This document shows positions 1-9,536 of a DNA stretch of 64,000 nucleotides, in pieces. Under the pieces are notes generated by a model. The model saw only the letters and a list, made by a program, of their open reading frames with translations. It was not told the DNA's origin and searched no databases. Numbering within the stretch: the first letter of the stretch is position 1; each line of letters opens with the position of its first letter. The translations under genes were made by a program, and so were the position numbers. Source of the stretch: an uncultured Clostridia bacterium (GTDB taxonomy: Bacteria > Bacillota > Clostridia > Christensenellales > Aristaeellaceae); NCBI GenBank assembly GCA_934663595.1, contig CAKUKM010000004.1:62001-126000 (forward strand), in the 5' to 3' direction.

Positions 1-86
1 TCCACGCGCGCTTTGGCTTGCCGAGCGAGTAAACGCGCATGAACCCCATGAGCAAGATCAACAGGATCAAAGGAGGCAGCTTGAAA

Positions 87-3000
87 ATGAAGAGACGCTT
101 GACGGCGCTTTTGCTCGCGCTGGCCATGTTGCTGAGCATGACCGGCAGCGCCTTTGCCGAGGACGGCGCGATCGCAGAGGAGATCGCGGCCGCGGTGGAG
201 AGCGCGCCCGAGCAGGAGGAGCCCGTACAGGAGGAGCCGGTTGCTGAGGAAGAACCGGTTATTGAAGAAGAGCCGGTTGTCGAAGAGGAACCGGTCGTTG
301 AGGAAGAGCCGGTTATTGAGGAAGAGCCGGTCGTCGAAGAGGAACCGGCTGCGGAGGAAGAGCCCGCGCCGGAAGAGCCGAACGCCGATCAGGAGGCCGC
401 GCAGGCGGTCGAGGCGCTGATCAATGCAATCGGCACGGTGACGGCGGAATCGGCGCAGAAGATCGAAGCCGCCGCCGCGGCCTACGAGGCGCTGACCGAC
501 GGCCAGAAGAAGCTGGTGGGCAATTATGCCGCACTGGTGGACGCAGTGGCGGAGCTCGCGACGCTTTCCGCGCCGGTCGAGGAAGAGAAGAGCGTCTATC
601 CCGTTTCCGGCGAATGCGGCGACGAGCTGACCTGGTCGCTTGCGGAAAACGGCGTGCTGACCATTTCCGGCAAGGGCGAAATGGATGATTACGCCGATGA
701 AAACACCCAGCCGTGGGCGGCGTATGCGGCCGAGATTCTGGCGGTGAAGGTGGAAAAGGACGTTCAGTCCATCGGCGATTGCGCGTTCTTTGGCGATTAT
801 GAGAATCTGGAGGAAATTTCGCTTCCGGACACGCTGGAGCGCATCGGCGAGCAGGCGTTCGAGGGCTGCAAGAAGCTCGAGAAGGTCGAGCTGCCGGAGA
901 GCCTTACCGAAATCGGCAAGGATGCGTTCAAGGATTGCGTAAAACTGAAGAAGGCGACGTTTGCCGGCGACGCGGCGGCGTTTGCGCTGCTTCAGATCGC
1001 CGAGGGCAACGAGCGCCTCACGAACGTGCTGCGCGCGCCCGAGGACGCGGCGGTGCGGAATGCGATTGCGCTGATCGACGCGATCGGCGCGGTGAACGAG
1101 GATTCCGGCGAGGCTGTTTCCGCGGCCGAGGCCGCCTATGAGGCGCTGACCGACGCGCAGAAGGCGCAGGTTTCCAATTACGATCTGCTGACCGGCGCGA
1201 TGGCCGCGTATATGGCGCTGACCAGTTCCGCGGCGACGCTGGAGGCAACCGAGCCTGCGGCGGACGCGCAGGTGACGGTCACGATCGCAAATGCGGGCCG
1301 CCTTGCGCTGGTCAATGCGGCGGTGACGGTCAAGGATCTGAATTCCGACGGCATTCTGACCTACGACGAGGCGATGCAGGCGGCGCACGCGGCCTATTGC
1401 TCCGGCGGCTATGAGACCACCGAGAGCAGCTACGGCCTGCTCGTGACCAAGCTGTGGAACGTGGCGAACGGCGGAAGCTATCTGTTCTTTAAGAACGACG
1501 TTTCGCTTTCCGAGAGCGTGGGCAGCGCGAATTCCACCGTTTCCGACGGCGACCGGCTGTACGCGGCCGTGATGAAGGATGCGAGCGGCTACAGCGATTG
1601 CTACACGGTGTTCAATCCGAAACAGCTGACCGTGAACGCGGGCGAGGAATTCGAGCTCACGCTGACGGCGAAGCCCTATGGCGTCAGCGATTATGCCGCG
1701 GCAGGCGCGCAGGCCGGGACCTGGGAAAACGGCGCGTTCACCGCGCTCGACGGCAAGACCACCGATTCGGACGGCAAGGTCGTGCTGTCGTTTGCCAATG
1801 CGGGCACGTACATCCTGACCGCCGAGGGCACGCTCGGCACTGCGCCGATCATGCCGAACGCATGCGTGGTTACGGTCAAGGCGGTTGCGATTCCCGCGAC
1901 GGGTATTGCGCTGAATGAGGCCGCCCTTTCGGTGGGTGTGGGCGAAACGCGGACGCTGACGGCGACGGTTGAACCGGAGAACGCGACGGACGCGATCGTC
2001 TGGACGAGCTCGAATGAAGCGGTCGCGACGGTGGCGGACGGCGTTGTTTCCGCAATTGCCGAGGGCACGACCACGATCACCGCAAAGGCCGGCGAATTTG
2101 AAGCGACCTGCGAAGTGACCGTCGTGATCCGGCCGAAGCTGTCCAAGCTGATGTTCCGCAACGGCGTTCTGGCCACGAAGGCCGAATTGCCGATCAGCCC
2201 GGCGTTTGATCCGGATGTGCGCGAATACACGGTAGTTGTGCCGGATGTGGTGAACGTATCCGGATTCGGCATCTGGGCGACGCTTGCCGAGGACGCGGAG
2301 GGCAAGATCGAGGCGAAATATGTCGCCCTGACGAACAACAACAAAGAAGTAAAGATGACCGTGACCTCCGGCAAGGCCTCTGGAACGCCGCTGATGGGCG
2401 CGTTCAAGGCGAAGGATCTTCAGGGGAACACGGTGACGATTGCGATCGGCGGCATAGACGCTTACACGATTCACATTCTGCGCGAGCCGACGCTGAGCGC
2501 GCTGAGCTTTACGGCGGGCGAGGCGACGTATGAACTGACCGAAAAGCTGACGGCGTTCAAGCGCGAATACAGCGCACTGGTACCGCACGGCACGGATCTG
2601 ACGGTGAACGCGACGACCGTTGTGGCGGAGGGCGTGAGCCTGACCTGCAATGGCGGCGAATCCAAGACCATTACCCCCGAATGGAACGGCCGCACGGCGG
2701 AGCTGGTCCTCCGGCTGAGCGCCGAGGGCGCGCAGGACACGGTGTATACCGTGCATCTGAATCAGAGCCCCGCGTCGCTTGAGGTGCTGACTGCGCCGAA
2801 GACCGAATATGCGGCGGGCGATACCTTTGATCTGACCGGCATCGTGCTGCAGGCGACGTATGCCGACGGCGGCACGGAAACCGCGCCGGTGGAGCAGATC
2901 ACCTTCAGCCCGGCGGAGCCGCTTACGACGGAAGTAACCGAGATTACGCTCGCTTACAACGGCGCGCAGATCGTTCTGCCGATTACCGTAAGCAGCAGCC

Positions 3001-6000
3001 TGAAGGGCAGCGGCACGGAGGAGGATCCGTGGCTGATTGAGACTTATCAGGATCTGGAAACCGTTCGCGATATGGCGAGCAAGGGCCTGAGCTTTGCGGG
3101 CGAGCACCTGAAGATGGTGAACGATATCACCCTGCCCGACGGCTGGACGCCCATTGGTGAAAGCGTCGGTAAGCCCTTCAGCGGCGATTTCGACGGAAAC
3201 GGCAAGACGCTCACCATGGCCGAGGGCGGACTTCCGCTGCTGAGCTATGTCAAGGGTGCGAAGGTCGCGAACCTCAACCTCTACGGAAAGAAGATCGCCG
3301 GCTACGGACTGGTGAACAATCTCTACGGCGTTGGCCTTTCCGGATCGGCGATTGTAATCGACCATGTGACGCTGAAGTCCGGCTCTTCCACGCTGAAGTC
3401 CGGCCTGATCGGCGGGGAGCTGGGCAGCAATCCCTTCGCGGGCGTTTCCGCGGGCTTCGTGGTCAGCATTACCAATTGCACGGTTGAAAGCGGCGTTGTG
3501 ATCGGCTATAATAAGGATCAGTCCATGATCGGCTCAATCGCGGGACGCATTCAGGGCACGATTTCGAACTGCGTCAGCGCGGCGACCGTGTACGGCACGA
3601 ACTATGTCGGCGGCGTCATCGGCACGCGCGACAACGCGATGGGCGCCTGCGAGGTGCTGGGTTGCCGATTCTCCGGCAGCGTTACCGCCAGCGGCGAGCA
3701 TGTGGGCGGCATCGTCGGCGGCGGCTATTCCAATTCTACCTCGCCGAACGGAATTAAGGTTACGGTAAAGAACTGCTCGGCCTCCGGCAGCGTCAGCGGC
3801 GGAAGCAAGGTGGGCGGCATCCTCGGCGGCGACACGTATGTGGCGCAGGCGTGGAACGAGTATACCTTCTCCGGAAACTCGTTTACCGGCAAGGTCAGCG
3901 GCGGCAGCTATGTCGGCGGCGTGATCGGTTATTACAAGAGCCTGAATAAGATGGATAATATAACCGACAACTACTACGCCTCCTCCTGCGGCGCGAAGAG
4001 CGGCTTCGGCTTCGTCGACTATGTCGATACCAATTGCGAAACCCACGAAACCGAAAGCGGCGCGACCTATTTCAACACCGAAACCAGCACGGCGGGCTGC
4101 CCGAGCGTGACCGGCTGCAACTGGAAAAAGGCGCACAACCGCACGGACGACCCGCTGGGCGCGGACGCGGCGAAGCTGATGCGCACCGACGGCGCTGCGA
4201 TCGTTCCGGTGGACGGCGTAAGCCTCGATCAGAGCGAAATGAACCTCAAGATCGGCGAAACGCAGACGCTGACCGCGACCGTTACGCCCGAGAACGCGAC
4301 GGACAAGACCGTGACCTGGGCTTCCTCCGACGCAGCGATCGCGACTGTTCAGGATGGTGTGATCACCGCGCAGGCGTTCGGCACGGCCGTAATTACCGCA
4401 AAGGCGGGCGAATTTACCGCGCAGTGCACCGTAAACGTCACGGCGGAGCCGGCCGAGAGCGTGAACGTGTACATGACCGTTTCGGATCGCGGCGTGTTGG
4501 CGAAGGCGCAGGACGGCTCGGCGATGTTCAATCGCAGCGTGACCGTCGCGGACGTGAATTCCGACGGTGTGCTCACCTACGACGAGGCGCTGATCGCGGC
4601 GCACGCGGCGTATTGCCCGAACGGCTATGTCAGCGCGAACACGGAATGGGGCGTGAGCGTGAGCAAGCTGTGGGGCGTGGACACGATGAACTGCCTGTTC
4701 TATTTGAACGACAGCGCGCTCAAGAACGACGTGGGCAACCGCGAAACCTCCGTCCTGCACGCGGGCGACTATCTGGTCGCGTCCGTGAACAAGGACAATA
4801 CCTACTATTCCGACCACTACACGACCTTCGACAAGCGCTCGACCACGGCCGTCGTGGGCCAGGAATTCAGGCTTTCCCTGAAGGGAAGCATGGGCTCCGA
4901 CAAGATCGCGATCGGTTATTGGGAGAACGGCAAATTCGCTTCTCTCGAGGGCGCGCAGCTGGATGCGGACGGCAATGTGAAGGCGACGTTCGCCAAGGCG
5001 GGCACGTATCTGCTGACCGCAGGGGGCACGATCCGCGATACCGTACAGGACTGGAGCGCAGGCGGCGCGAATGTGGAAACCGATTGCCCGATCATCGCGC
5101 CCGGATGCTGGGTGAAGGTCGAGGAGAAGGGCGTGGATCCGGACGCGAAGCCGGTTCAGCTTGCCATCTCCGGAAGCTATAAGAAGACCTACGCCGTCGG
5201 CGACAAGCTCGATCTGAATGGCATGGTGCTGACCGTGACCTATTCCGACGGCACGACCCGCATCATCGCGACCGACGATGCGACCGTGACCGGCTTTGAC
5301 ACCGAAACGCGCGGCGAAAAGACCGTGACGCTCGCCTACGAGGGCGTTTCCGCGAGCTTTACCATTACCGTAACGCGCGCAGCGGGCACGATTGACGTGA
5401 CCGTATCGGTGCTGGGCGATTCCAACCACGGAACCGGCAAGACGCATACGCTCGCGAACGGCGGCCTGACGACCTGGGTGAAGGCCGAAAGCGTGAACGT
5501 AAAGAGCGGCGCGACCGTGTGGGAGGTGCTCAAGAGCTGCCTGGACGCGCACAAGCTCTCCTATGAGAATCCGAGCGGCAATTACATTTCCTCTGTAAAC
5601 GGCCTTGCCGAGTTCGACAACGGCCAGAACTCCGGCTGGATGTACACGCTGAACGGCAAATACCCGCTGCTGGGCGTGTCCGAGCAGAAGCTGAAGGACG
5701 GCGACCGCATCGTATTGCACTACACGGACGACTACACCGCCGAGAACACCGGCTTTAATCCGGAGCCCGGCGACGGTAGCGACAGCGTGATGGTGGACGC
5801 GGTGGAGAAGCTGATTGAGAATATCGGCGCTGTGACGCTCGACGATGCGTGCAAGGCGCGAATCGATGCGGCGCGCAGGGCGTACGACAAGCTCTCCTAT
5901 GCGGAAAAGAAGCAGGTGGACAATTACGACGATCTGAAGCGCGCGGAGGCGGCATATGCGGCGCTGAAGCAGGCGGAGGATCAGAAGAAGGCCGGCGCCG

Positions 6001-7304
6001 TGATCGATCTCATCAACCAGATGGGTGGCGATCAGGAAAGCGTTCGGAAGGCGCGCGCGGCCTACAACGCGCTGACTGCGGAGCAGAAGAAACTGGTGAC
6101 CAATTACAAAAAGCTCACCGACGCTGAATATGCGCTTGCGAATAAGGTCGCGACCGGCGAGGATCGCAGCAATGCGTCCGGCGCGGCGGATCTGATCGAT
6201 GCAATCGGAAATCGCATCAGCGATGCGTCCGAGGCGGCGATTCGCGCGGCGCGCAGAGCATACGACAAGCTCTCTGACACGCAGAAGGCGCTGGTGACCA
6301 ATATCGCGAAGCTGGAGGCGGCGGAGGAAGCGTACGCGCGGCTGAACGGCCTGGGCGATTACGAGAATCTCTATCGCGCGACCGGCGAGGCGCTGGATCG
6401 GCTCGGCGTACCCGCGGTGGGCTCGATCGGCGGCGAATGGCGCGTGATCGGCCTTGCGCGCAGCGGACGGACTGTGGACGAGGCGTATCTGGCGGCTGCG
6501 ACCGAATACGTAAAGGCCAATGCGGATGCGGACGGCCGGCTGAATGCGAACAAGAGCACCGACAACGCGCGGCTGATTCTGGCGCTGACGGCGCTGGGCG
6601 CGGACGTGACGAACGTGGACGGCGTGAACCTGCTTTCCGGCCTGAACGAGATGGCGTATATCGAAAAGCAGGGCGTGAACGGCCCGATCTGGGCGCTGAT
6701 CGCGCTGGACAGCAACGGCTATGAGCCGGAGGGCGACGTGACCCGCGAGGCGCTGATTGCGCGCATTCTGGATGCGCAGCTGACGGACGGCGGCTGGGCG
6801 TATGCCGGCGAGGTTGCCGATGCGGACATGACCGCGATGGCGCTGACGGCATTGGCCGGCGATTACGATCCGACCATCGAGGGCGAAAATGCGATCAACG
6901 CGGCAGTGGAGAAGGGCATTGAATGCCTGTCCGAACTGCAGCTGGCGGACGGCGGCTTCGGCACCTTCGGCCCGGACGGCGAGCTGGTGGCGACCAGCGA
7001 ATCCGTGTCGCAGGTGATCGTGGCGCTGACGGCGCTGGGCATCGATCCCGATCAGGACGAGCGATTCATCAAGGAAGGCGTTTCCGCGCTGGACGCGCTG
7101 GTGGCCTACGGCACTGCAGAGGGATTTAAGCACCTGGCGGACGGTGAAGCGGACGCGATGGCGACCGAGCAGGGCTATTATGCGCTGACCGCCTACGCGC
7201 GCTATCTGATGAATTTGACCCGCCTGTACGACATGACGGACGTTTTCGACGCGGAAGCGGAGAAGATCGAGCCGCTCGAGCTGTACATCGGCATTGTCGC
7301 ATAA
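87..7304 (+). CDS. Giant secreted multidomain surface protein with transcobalamin-like modules
   Basis: A 2,405-residue secreted protein. The ATG at 87 is preferred because AGGAGG at 71-76 is correctly spaced and a signal peptide ending in SAFA follows. In order: an acidic Glu/Pro/Val repeat (about residues 42-98), helical modules with the pattern YxxLTxxQKxxVxNY (two near the N-terminus, three near the C-terminus), a BspA-like leucine-rich segment (about 171-300), two domains carrying an EF-hand-like DxNSDGxLTYDEA loop (about 396 and 1,470), two Big_2-like Ig domains (about 600 and 1,373), cadherin-like and Big_3-like domains (685-970), a GLUG/right-handed beta-helix region (972-1,338), a second Big_3-like domain, a DUF4430/transcobalamin C-terminal-like domain (about 1,769-1,884) and an alpha/alpha-barrel (about 2,091-2,385). 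No LPXTG or C-terminal membrane anchor is visible. The barrel is a close paralogue of the next gene product. A role in corrinoid capture is inference. Confidence 0.85.
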   Translation: MKRRLTALLLALAMLLSMTGSAFAEDGAIAEEIAAAVESAPEQEEPVQEEPVAEEEPVIEEEPVVEEEPVVEEEPVIEEEPVVEEEPAAEEEPAPEEPNADQEAAQAVEALINAIGTVTAESAQKIEAAAAAYEALTDGQKKLVGNYAALVDAVAELATLSAPVEEEKSVYPVSGECGDELTWSLAENGVLTISGKGEMDDYADENTQPWAAYAAEILAVKVEKDVQSIGDCAFFGDYENLEEISLPDTLERIGEQAFEGCKKLEKVELPESLTEIGKDAFKDCVKLKKATFAGDAAAFALLQIAEGNERLTNVLRAPEDAAVRNAIALIDAIGAVNEDSGEAVSAAEAAYEALTDAQKAQVSNYDLLTGAMAAYMALTSSAATLEATEPAADAQVTVTIANAGRLALVNAAVTVKDLNSDGILTYDEAMQAAHAAYCSGGYETTESSYGLLVTKLWNVANGGSYLFFKNDVSLSESVGSANSTVSDGDRLYAAVMKDASGYSDCYTVFNPKQLTVNAGEEFELTLTAKPYGVSDYAAAGAQAGTWENGAFTALDGKTTDSDGKVVLSFANAGTYILTAEGTLGTAPIMPNACVVTVKAVAIPATGIALNEAALSVGVGETRTLTATVEPENATDAIVWTSSNEAVATVADGVVSAIAEGTTTITAKAGEFEATCEVTVVIRPKLSKLMFRNGVLATKAELPISPAFDPDVREYTVVVPDVVNVSGFGIWATLAEDAEGKIEAKYVALTNNNKEVKMTVTSGKASGTPLMGAFKAKDLQGNTVTIAIGGIDAYTIHILREPTLSALSFTAGEATYELTEKLTAFKREYSALVPHGTDLTVNATTVVAEGVSLTCNGGESKTITPEWNGRTAELVLRLSAEGAQDTVYTVHLNQSPASLEVLTAPKTEYAAGDTFDLTGIVLQATYADGGTETAPVEQITFSPAEPLTTEVTEITLAYNGAQIVLPITVSSSLKGSGTEEDPWLIETYQDLETVRDMASKGLSFAGEHLKMVNDITLPDGWTPIGESVGKPFSGDFDGNGKTLTMAEGGLPLLSYVKGAKVANLNLYGKKIAGYGLVNNLYGVGLSGSAIVIDHVTLKSGSSTLKSGLIGGELGSNPFAGVSAGFVVSITNCTVESGVVIGYNKDQSMIGSIAGRIQGTISNCVSAATVYGTNYVGGVIGTRDNAMGACEVLGCRFSGSVTASGEHVGGIVGGGYSNSTSPNGIKVTVKNCSASGSVSGGSKVGGILGGDTYVAQAWNEYTFSGNSFTGKVSGGSYVGGVIGYYKSLNKMDNITDNYYASSCGAKSGFGFVDYVDTNCETHETESGATYFNTETSTAGCPSVTGCNWKKAHNRTDDPLGADAAKLMRTDGAAIVPVDGVSLDQSEMNLKIGETQTLTATVTPENATDKTVTWASSDAAIATVQDGVITAQAFGTAVITAKAGEFTAQCTVNVTAEPAESVNVYMTVSDRGVLAKAQDGSAMFNRSVTVADVNSDGVLTYDEALIAAHAAYCPNGYVSANTEWGVSVSKLWGVDTMNCLFYLNDSALKNDVGNRETSVLHAGDYLVASVNKDNTYYSDHYTTFDKRSTTAVVGQEFRLSLKGSMGSDKIAIGYWENGKFASLEGAQLDADGNVKATFAKAGTYLLTAGGTIRDTVQDWSAGGANVETDCPIIAPGCWVKVEEKGVDPDAKPVQLAISGSYKKTYAVGDKLDLNGMVLTVTYSDGTTRIIATDDATVTGFDTETRGEKTVTLAYEGVSASFTITVTRAAGTIDVTVSVLGDSNHGTGKTHTLANGGLTTWVKAESVNVKSGATVWEVLKSCLDAHKLSYENPSGNYISSVNGLAEFDNGQNSGWMYTLNGKYPLLGVSEQKLKDGDRIVLHYTDDYTAENTGFNPEPGDGSDSVMVDAVEKLIENIGAVTLDDACKARIDAARRAYDKLSYAEKKQVDNYDDLKRAEAAYAALKQAEDQKKAGAVIDLINQMGGDQESVRKARAAYNALTAEQKKLVTNYKKLTDAEYALANKVATGEDRSNASGAADLIDAIGNRISDASEAAIRAARRAYDKLSDTQKALVTNIAKLEAAEEAYARLNGLGDYENLYRATGEALDRLGVPAVGSIGGEWRVIGLARSGRTVDEAYLAAATEYVKANADADGRLNANKSTDNARLILALTALGADVTNVDGVNLLSGLNEMAYIEKQGVNGPIWALIALDSNGYEPEGDVTREALIARILDAQLTDGGWAYAGEVADADMTAMALTALAGDYDPTIEGENAINAAVEKGIECLSELQLADGGFGTFGPDGELVATSESVSQVIVALTALGIDPDQDERFIKEGVSALDALVAYGTAEGFKHLADGEADAMATEQGYYALTAYARYLMNLTRLYDMTDVFDAEAEKIEPLELYIGIVA
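214..369 (+). repeat. In-frame acidic tandem repeat (EEEPV units)
   Basis: Degenerate 15-base units encode repeated EEEPV/EEEPA pentapeptides just after the signal peptide of the giant surface protein. The units differ mostly at synonymous positions. Such acidic, proline-rich stretches usually act as extended wall-spanning stalks in Gram-positive surface proteins. Copy number here is likely to vary between strains. Confidence 0.85.
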
Positions 7305-7320
7305 GGCGAATGGAACCCGG

Positions 7321-7346
7321 GGAAGGCATGGAGAACCATGCCTTCC
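7321..7346 (+). terminator. Hairpin after the giant surface protein gene
   Basis: A perfect 11-bp inverted repeat (GGAAGGCATGG / CCATGCCTTCC) with a 4-base AGAA loop lies 17 bases after the stop codon. No uninterrupted T-run follows, so it may be a weak terminator or an mRNA-stabilising processing hairpin between two paralogous genes. Confidence 0.5.
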
Positions 7347-7378
7347 CATTGGCGTATTTATGAATGCCGCGGGGCTTC

Positions 7379-7410
7379 TCCGAAAGCGCCTGAAACGGGG
7401 CGCTTTCGGA
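7379..7410 (+). other. Second intergenic hairpin, upstream of the barrel gene
   Basis: A perfect 12-bp inverted repeat (TCCGAAAGCGCC / GGCGCTTTCGGA) with an 8-base loop is followed by A residues rather than T. It sits about 40 bases before the next start codon. It could be a leader structure, or the two hairpins together could separate expression of the giant protein from the import genes. No cobalamin riboswitch motif is recognisable here. Confidence 0.4.
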
Positions 7411-7448
7411 AAAATCCGGCAAAAAAACAAAGGGGGATTTTCCAGACC

Positions 7449-8453
7449 ATGAAGAAAATGATTGCAATGCTGCTGGCGCTGCTGATGTGCATGAGCGGCG
7501 CGCTGGCGGAGGGCGCGATGCCCGAAAACGTAAACAATGCCTATCAGACCACCGGCGATTATCTGGAAACGCTCGGCACGCCCGGCGTGGGCTCGATCGG
7601 CGGCGAGTGGATGGTGATCGGCCTTGCGCGCAGCGGCCGTGCGGTTCCGGACGGCTATTATGCCAACGCCGAGGCCTATGTGCGCGAGAGCGCGGACGAA
7701 AACGGCCGCCTGCATCGCGCGAAATCCACCGAGAATTCGCGCATGATTCTGGCGCTTACGGCGATTGGCGCGGACGTGACGAACGTGGGCGGCGTGAATC
7801 TCCTGAATGGGCTGAGCGACTTTAGTTTCCTGTCCAAGCAGGGCAACAACGGCCCGATCTGGGCGTTGATTGCGCTGGACAGCGGCGATTATGAGCTCCC
7901 GGCCGGCGCGAATTACATTCGCGAAATGCTGGTGCAGGCGGTTTTGAACATGCAATTGGAGGACGGCGGCTGGGCGTTTGCCGGAACGCAGGCCGATTCG
8001 GACATGACCGGCATGGCGCTGCAGTCGCTGGCGCGCTATTATGTGCGCGAGGGCGAGACGCAGACCTTCGCCGTGGACGTGAACCCGGCGGTGGACGCGG
8101 CGCTGGACCGGCTGTCCCAGATGCAGTTTGACGACGGAAGCTACGGCACCTTCGATGGAAACGGCGGTATCGTGCCCACCAGCGAATCGATTTCGCAGGT
8201 CGTGACGGCGCTGTGCGCGCTGGGAATTGATCCGAATGCGGACGAACGCTTTCTCAAAAACGGCCGCTCCGCGATCGACGCGCTGCTGGATTACTATGTC
8301 GAGGGCGGCGGATTTAAGCATCTGCTGGATAACGATCGCGACGGCATGGCTACCGAGCAGGCGTATTACGCGCTGACGGCCTACGCCCGGCTGCTCGCGG
8401 GCAAGACCCGGCTGTACGACATGACCGACGTTGTAAAGGAGAATGCGCAATGA
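7449..8453 (+). CDS. Secreted alpha/alpha-barrel (prenyltransferase/transcobalamin-like) protein
   Basis: A 334-residue secreted protein. The ATG at 7449 follows AGGGGG at 7431-7436 and opens a signal peptide (MKKMIAMLLALLMCMSGALA). The mature part is an alpha6/alpha6-barrel repeat protein of the prenyltransferase/squalene-oxidase fold, with repeated GGW-, GxFGT-like and 'D-ALxALxxLG' helical hairpins. It matches the C-terminal domain of the preceding giant protein almost throughout, including GSIGGEW, GLARSGR, LTAxGADVTNV and NGPIWALIALDS. Animal transcobalamin and intrinsic factor pair this fold with a DUF4430-type C-terminal domain, and here that domain is the C-terminus of the next gene, whose start overlaps this stop. 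Ligand binding is inferred. A corrinoid is the leading candidate. Confidence 0.85.
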   Translation: MKKMIAMLLALLMCMSGALAEGAMPENVNNAYQTTGDYLETLGTPGVGSIGGEWMVIGLARSGRAVPDGYYANAEAYVRESADENGRLHRAKSTENSRMILALTAIGADVTNVGGVNLLNGLSDFSFLSKQGNNGPIWALIALDSGDYELPAGANYIREMLVQAVLNMQLEDGGWAFAGTQADSDMTGMALQSLARYYVREGETQTFAVDVNPAVDAALDRLSQMQFDDGSYGTFDGNGGIVPTSESISQVVTALCALGIDPNADERFLKNGRSAIDALLDYYVEGGGFKHLLDNDRDGMATEQAYYALTAYARLLAGKTRLYDMTDVVKENAQ

Positions 8454-9532
8454 AGAAGCGGCGCGCGGCAAACGCCGTCATGGTGGCCCTGATCGCGCTG
8501 ATTGCGGCGGCGGGGCTGTTTGCAGTGGGCAGCGTGCGCGGCTGGTTTGGCGGCAATCAGGATGCGGCGACGCTCAGCGACGTGCGCGGTGTGGTCACGC
8601 TGACGCGCGCGGGCGTGAGCTATCCGGTGGAGGAAGAAATGGCGCTGCGCGAGGGCGACGCGCTCAGCTTCTCCGCGGGTGCGACGGCGGCGATTCGCGT
8701 AAAGGACGGCGCGCTCGCGCTGGGCGGAAACGCGGAGGCGGAGGTTCTGGATCCCGAGGCGGCGGAATTCCGGCTGCAGCTTACGGACGGCGAGGCGTTT
8801 GTCAATGCGCGCTCCACGCTGGAATTTGCCGAAAGGACGCTCGCGTTTGAAAATGCCGCGGCGCTGGTTTCGGTGCGCGGCAGCGCGCAGACGCTGACGG
8901 TGCTGGATGGCAGCGTGGACGGCGCGAACGCCGGACAGGTCGTGAGCTGGGTCGGGCGGGACGAAACGATCGGAAGCGTAAATATTCAGGCGCTGAATGA
9001 TTTTGCGATTGCGCAGATTCGCGCCGCCAACCAGACGAAGGCGCTGTGCGTGACGAACGAGGAGCTGGACGCGCTCCAGCAGCAGCGCGCGGCGGCGATC
9101 GGCGCGCAGCTCGTGACCGGCGACGGCCTGACCTGCTCGATTGCGATTTACTGCGATACCATTCTGAACAACTGGGACAGTCTTGATACCGCGAAGGCCA
9201 GCTATGTGCCGGCGGACGGCGTGATTCTTGCGCCCACGCAGGTGGAGTTTGAATCGGGAGAAACGGTGTTCGACGTGCTCAAGCGCGTGTGCGACGCCTA
9301 TGACATTCAGATCGAATACAGCTGGACGCCCATGTACAACAGCTATTATGTCGAGGGCATTCACCAGCTCTACGAATTCGATTGCGGCCCGCAGTCCGGC
9401 TGGATGTACAAGGTCAACGAGTGGTTCCCGAATTACGGCTGCTCCGAATACAAGCTGACCGGCGGCGAGACGATCGTATGGTGCTATACCTGCGTGGGCC
9501 TCGGCGAGGACGTGGGCGGCGGCGTTTTTTAG
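8450..9532 (+). CDS. Membrane-anchored FecR-like / DUF4430 (transcobalamin C-terminal-like) protein
   Basis: A 360-residue protein. Its ATG overlaps the previous stop (ATGA), so translation is probably coupled. One N-terminal transmembrane segment (about residues 10-27) anchors it with the bulk outside. Residues about 40-180 resemble a FecR-type beta domain (DVRGVVTLTR, ALVSVRGS). Residues about 230-355 form a DUF4430-like domain with the typical ending: GETVFDVLKRVCD, then QSGWMYKVN, then a Y-x-L-x-x-GETIVWCY strand. The giant upstream protein has an equivalent SGWMYTLN segment. The FecR part may be structural only, since no sigma factor gene is adjacent. I infer a lipid-side cap that, with the secreted barrel, closes over the ligand and hands it to the ECF importer. 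Confidence 0.8.
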   Translation: MKKRRAANAVMVALIALIAAAGLFAVGSVRGWFGGNQDAATLSDVRGVVTLTRAGVSYPVEEEMALREGDALSFSAGATAAIRVKDGALALGGNAEAEVLDPEAAEFRLQLTDGEAFVNARSTLEFAERTLAFENAAALVSVRGSAQTLTVLDGSVDGANAGQVVSWVGRDETIGSVNIQALNDFAIAQIRAANQTKALCVTNEELDALQQQRAAAIGAQLVTGDGLTCSIAIYCDTILNNWDSLDTAKASYVPADGVILAPTQVEFESGETVFDVLKRVCDAYDIQIEYSWTPMYNSYYVEGIHQLYEFDCGPQSGWMYKVNEWFPNYGCSEYKLTGGETIVWCYTCVGLGEDVGGGVF

Positions 9533-9536
9533 GGAT

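Noticed and set aside
1..86. Possible cobalamin riboswitch before the giant surface gene
   Set aside because: Only 86 bases are available and none of the conserved B12-box motifs are seen. The leader may lie outside the window, so absence is not established.
3534..8471. A 1,645-codon open frame on the reverse strand
   Set aside because: It lies opposite the giant surface protein and the barrel gene, which have signal peptides, ribosome binding sites and domain matches. Its translation is rich in Arg, His and Ala, typical of antisense reading of GC-rich genes.
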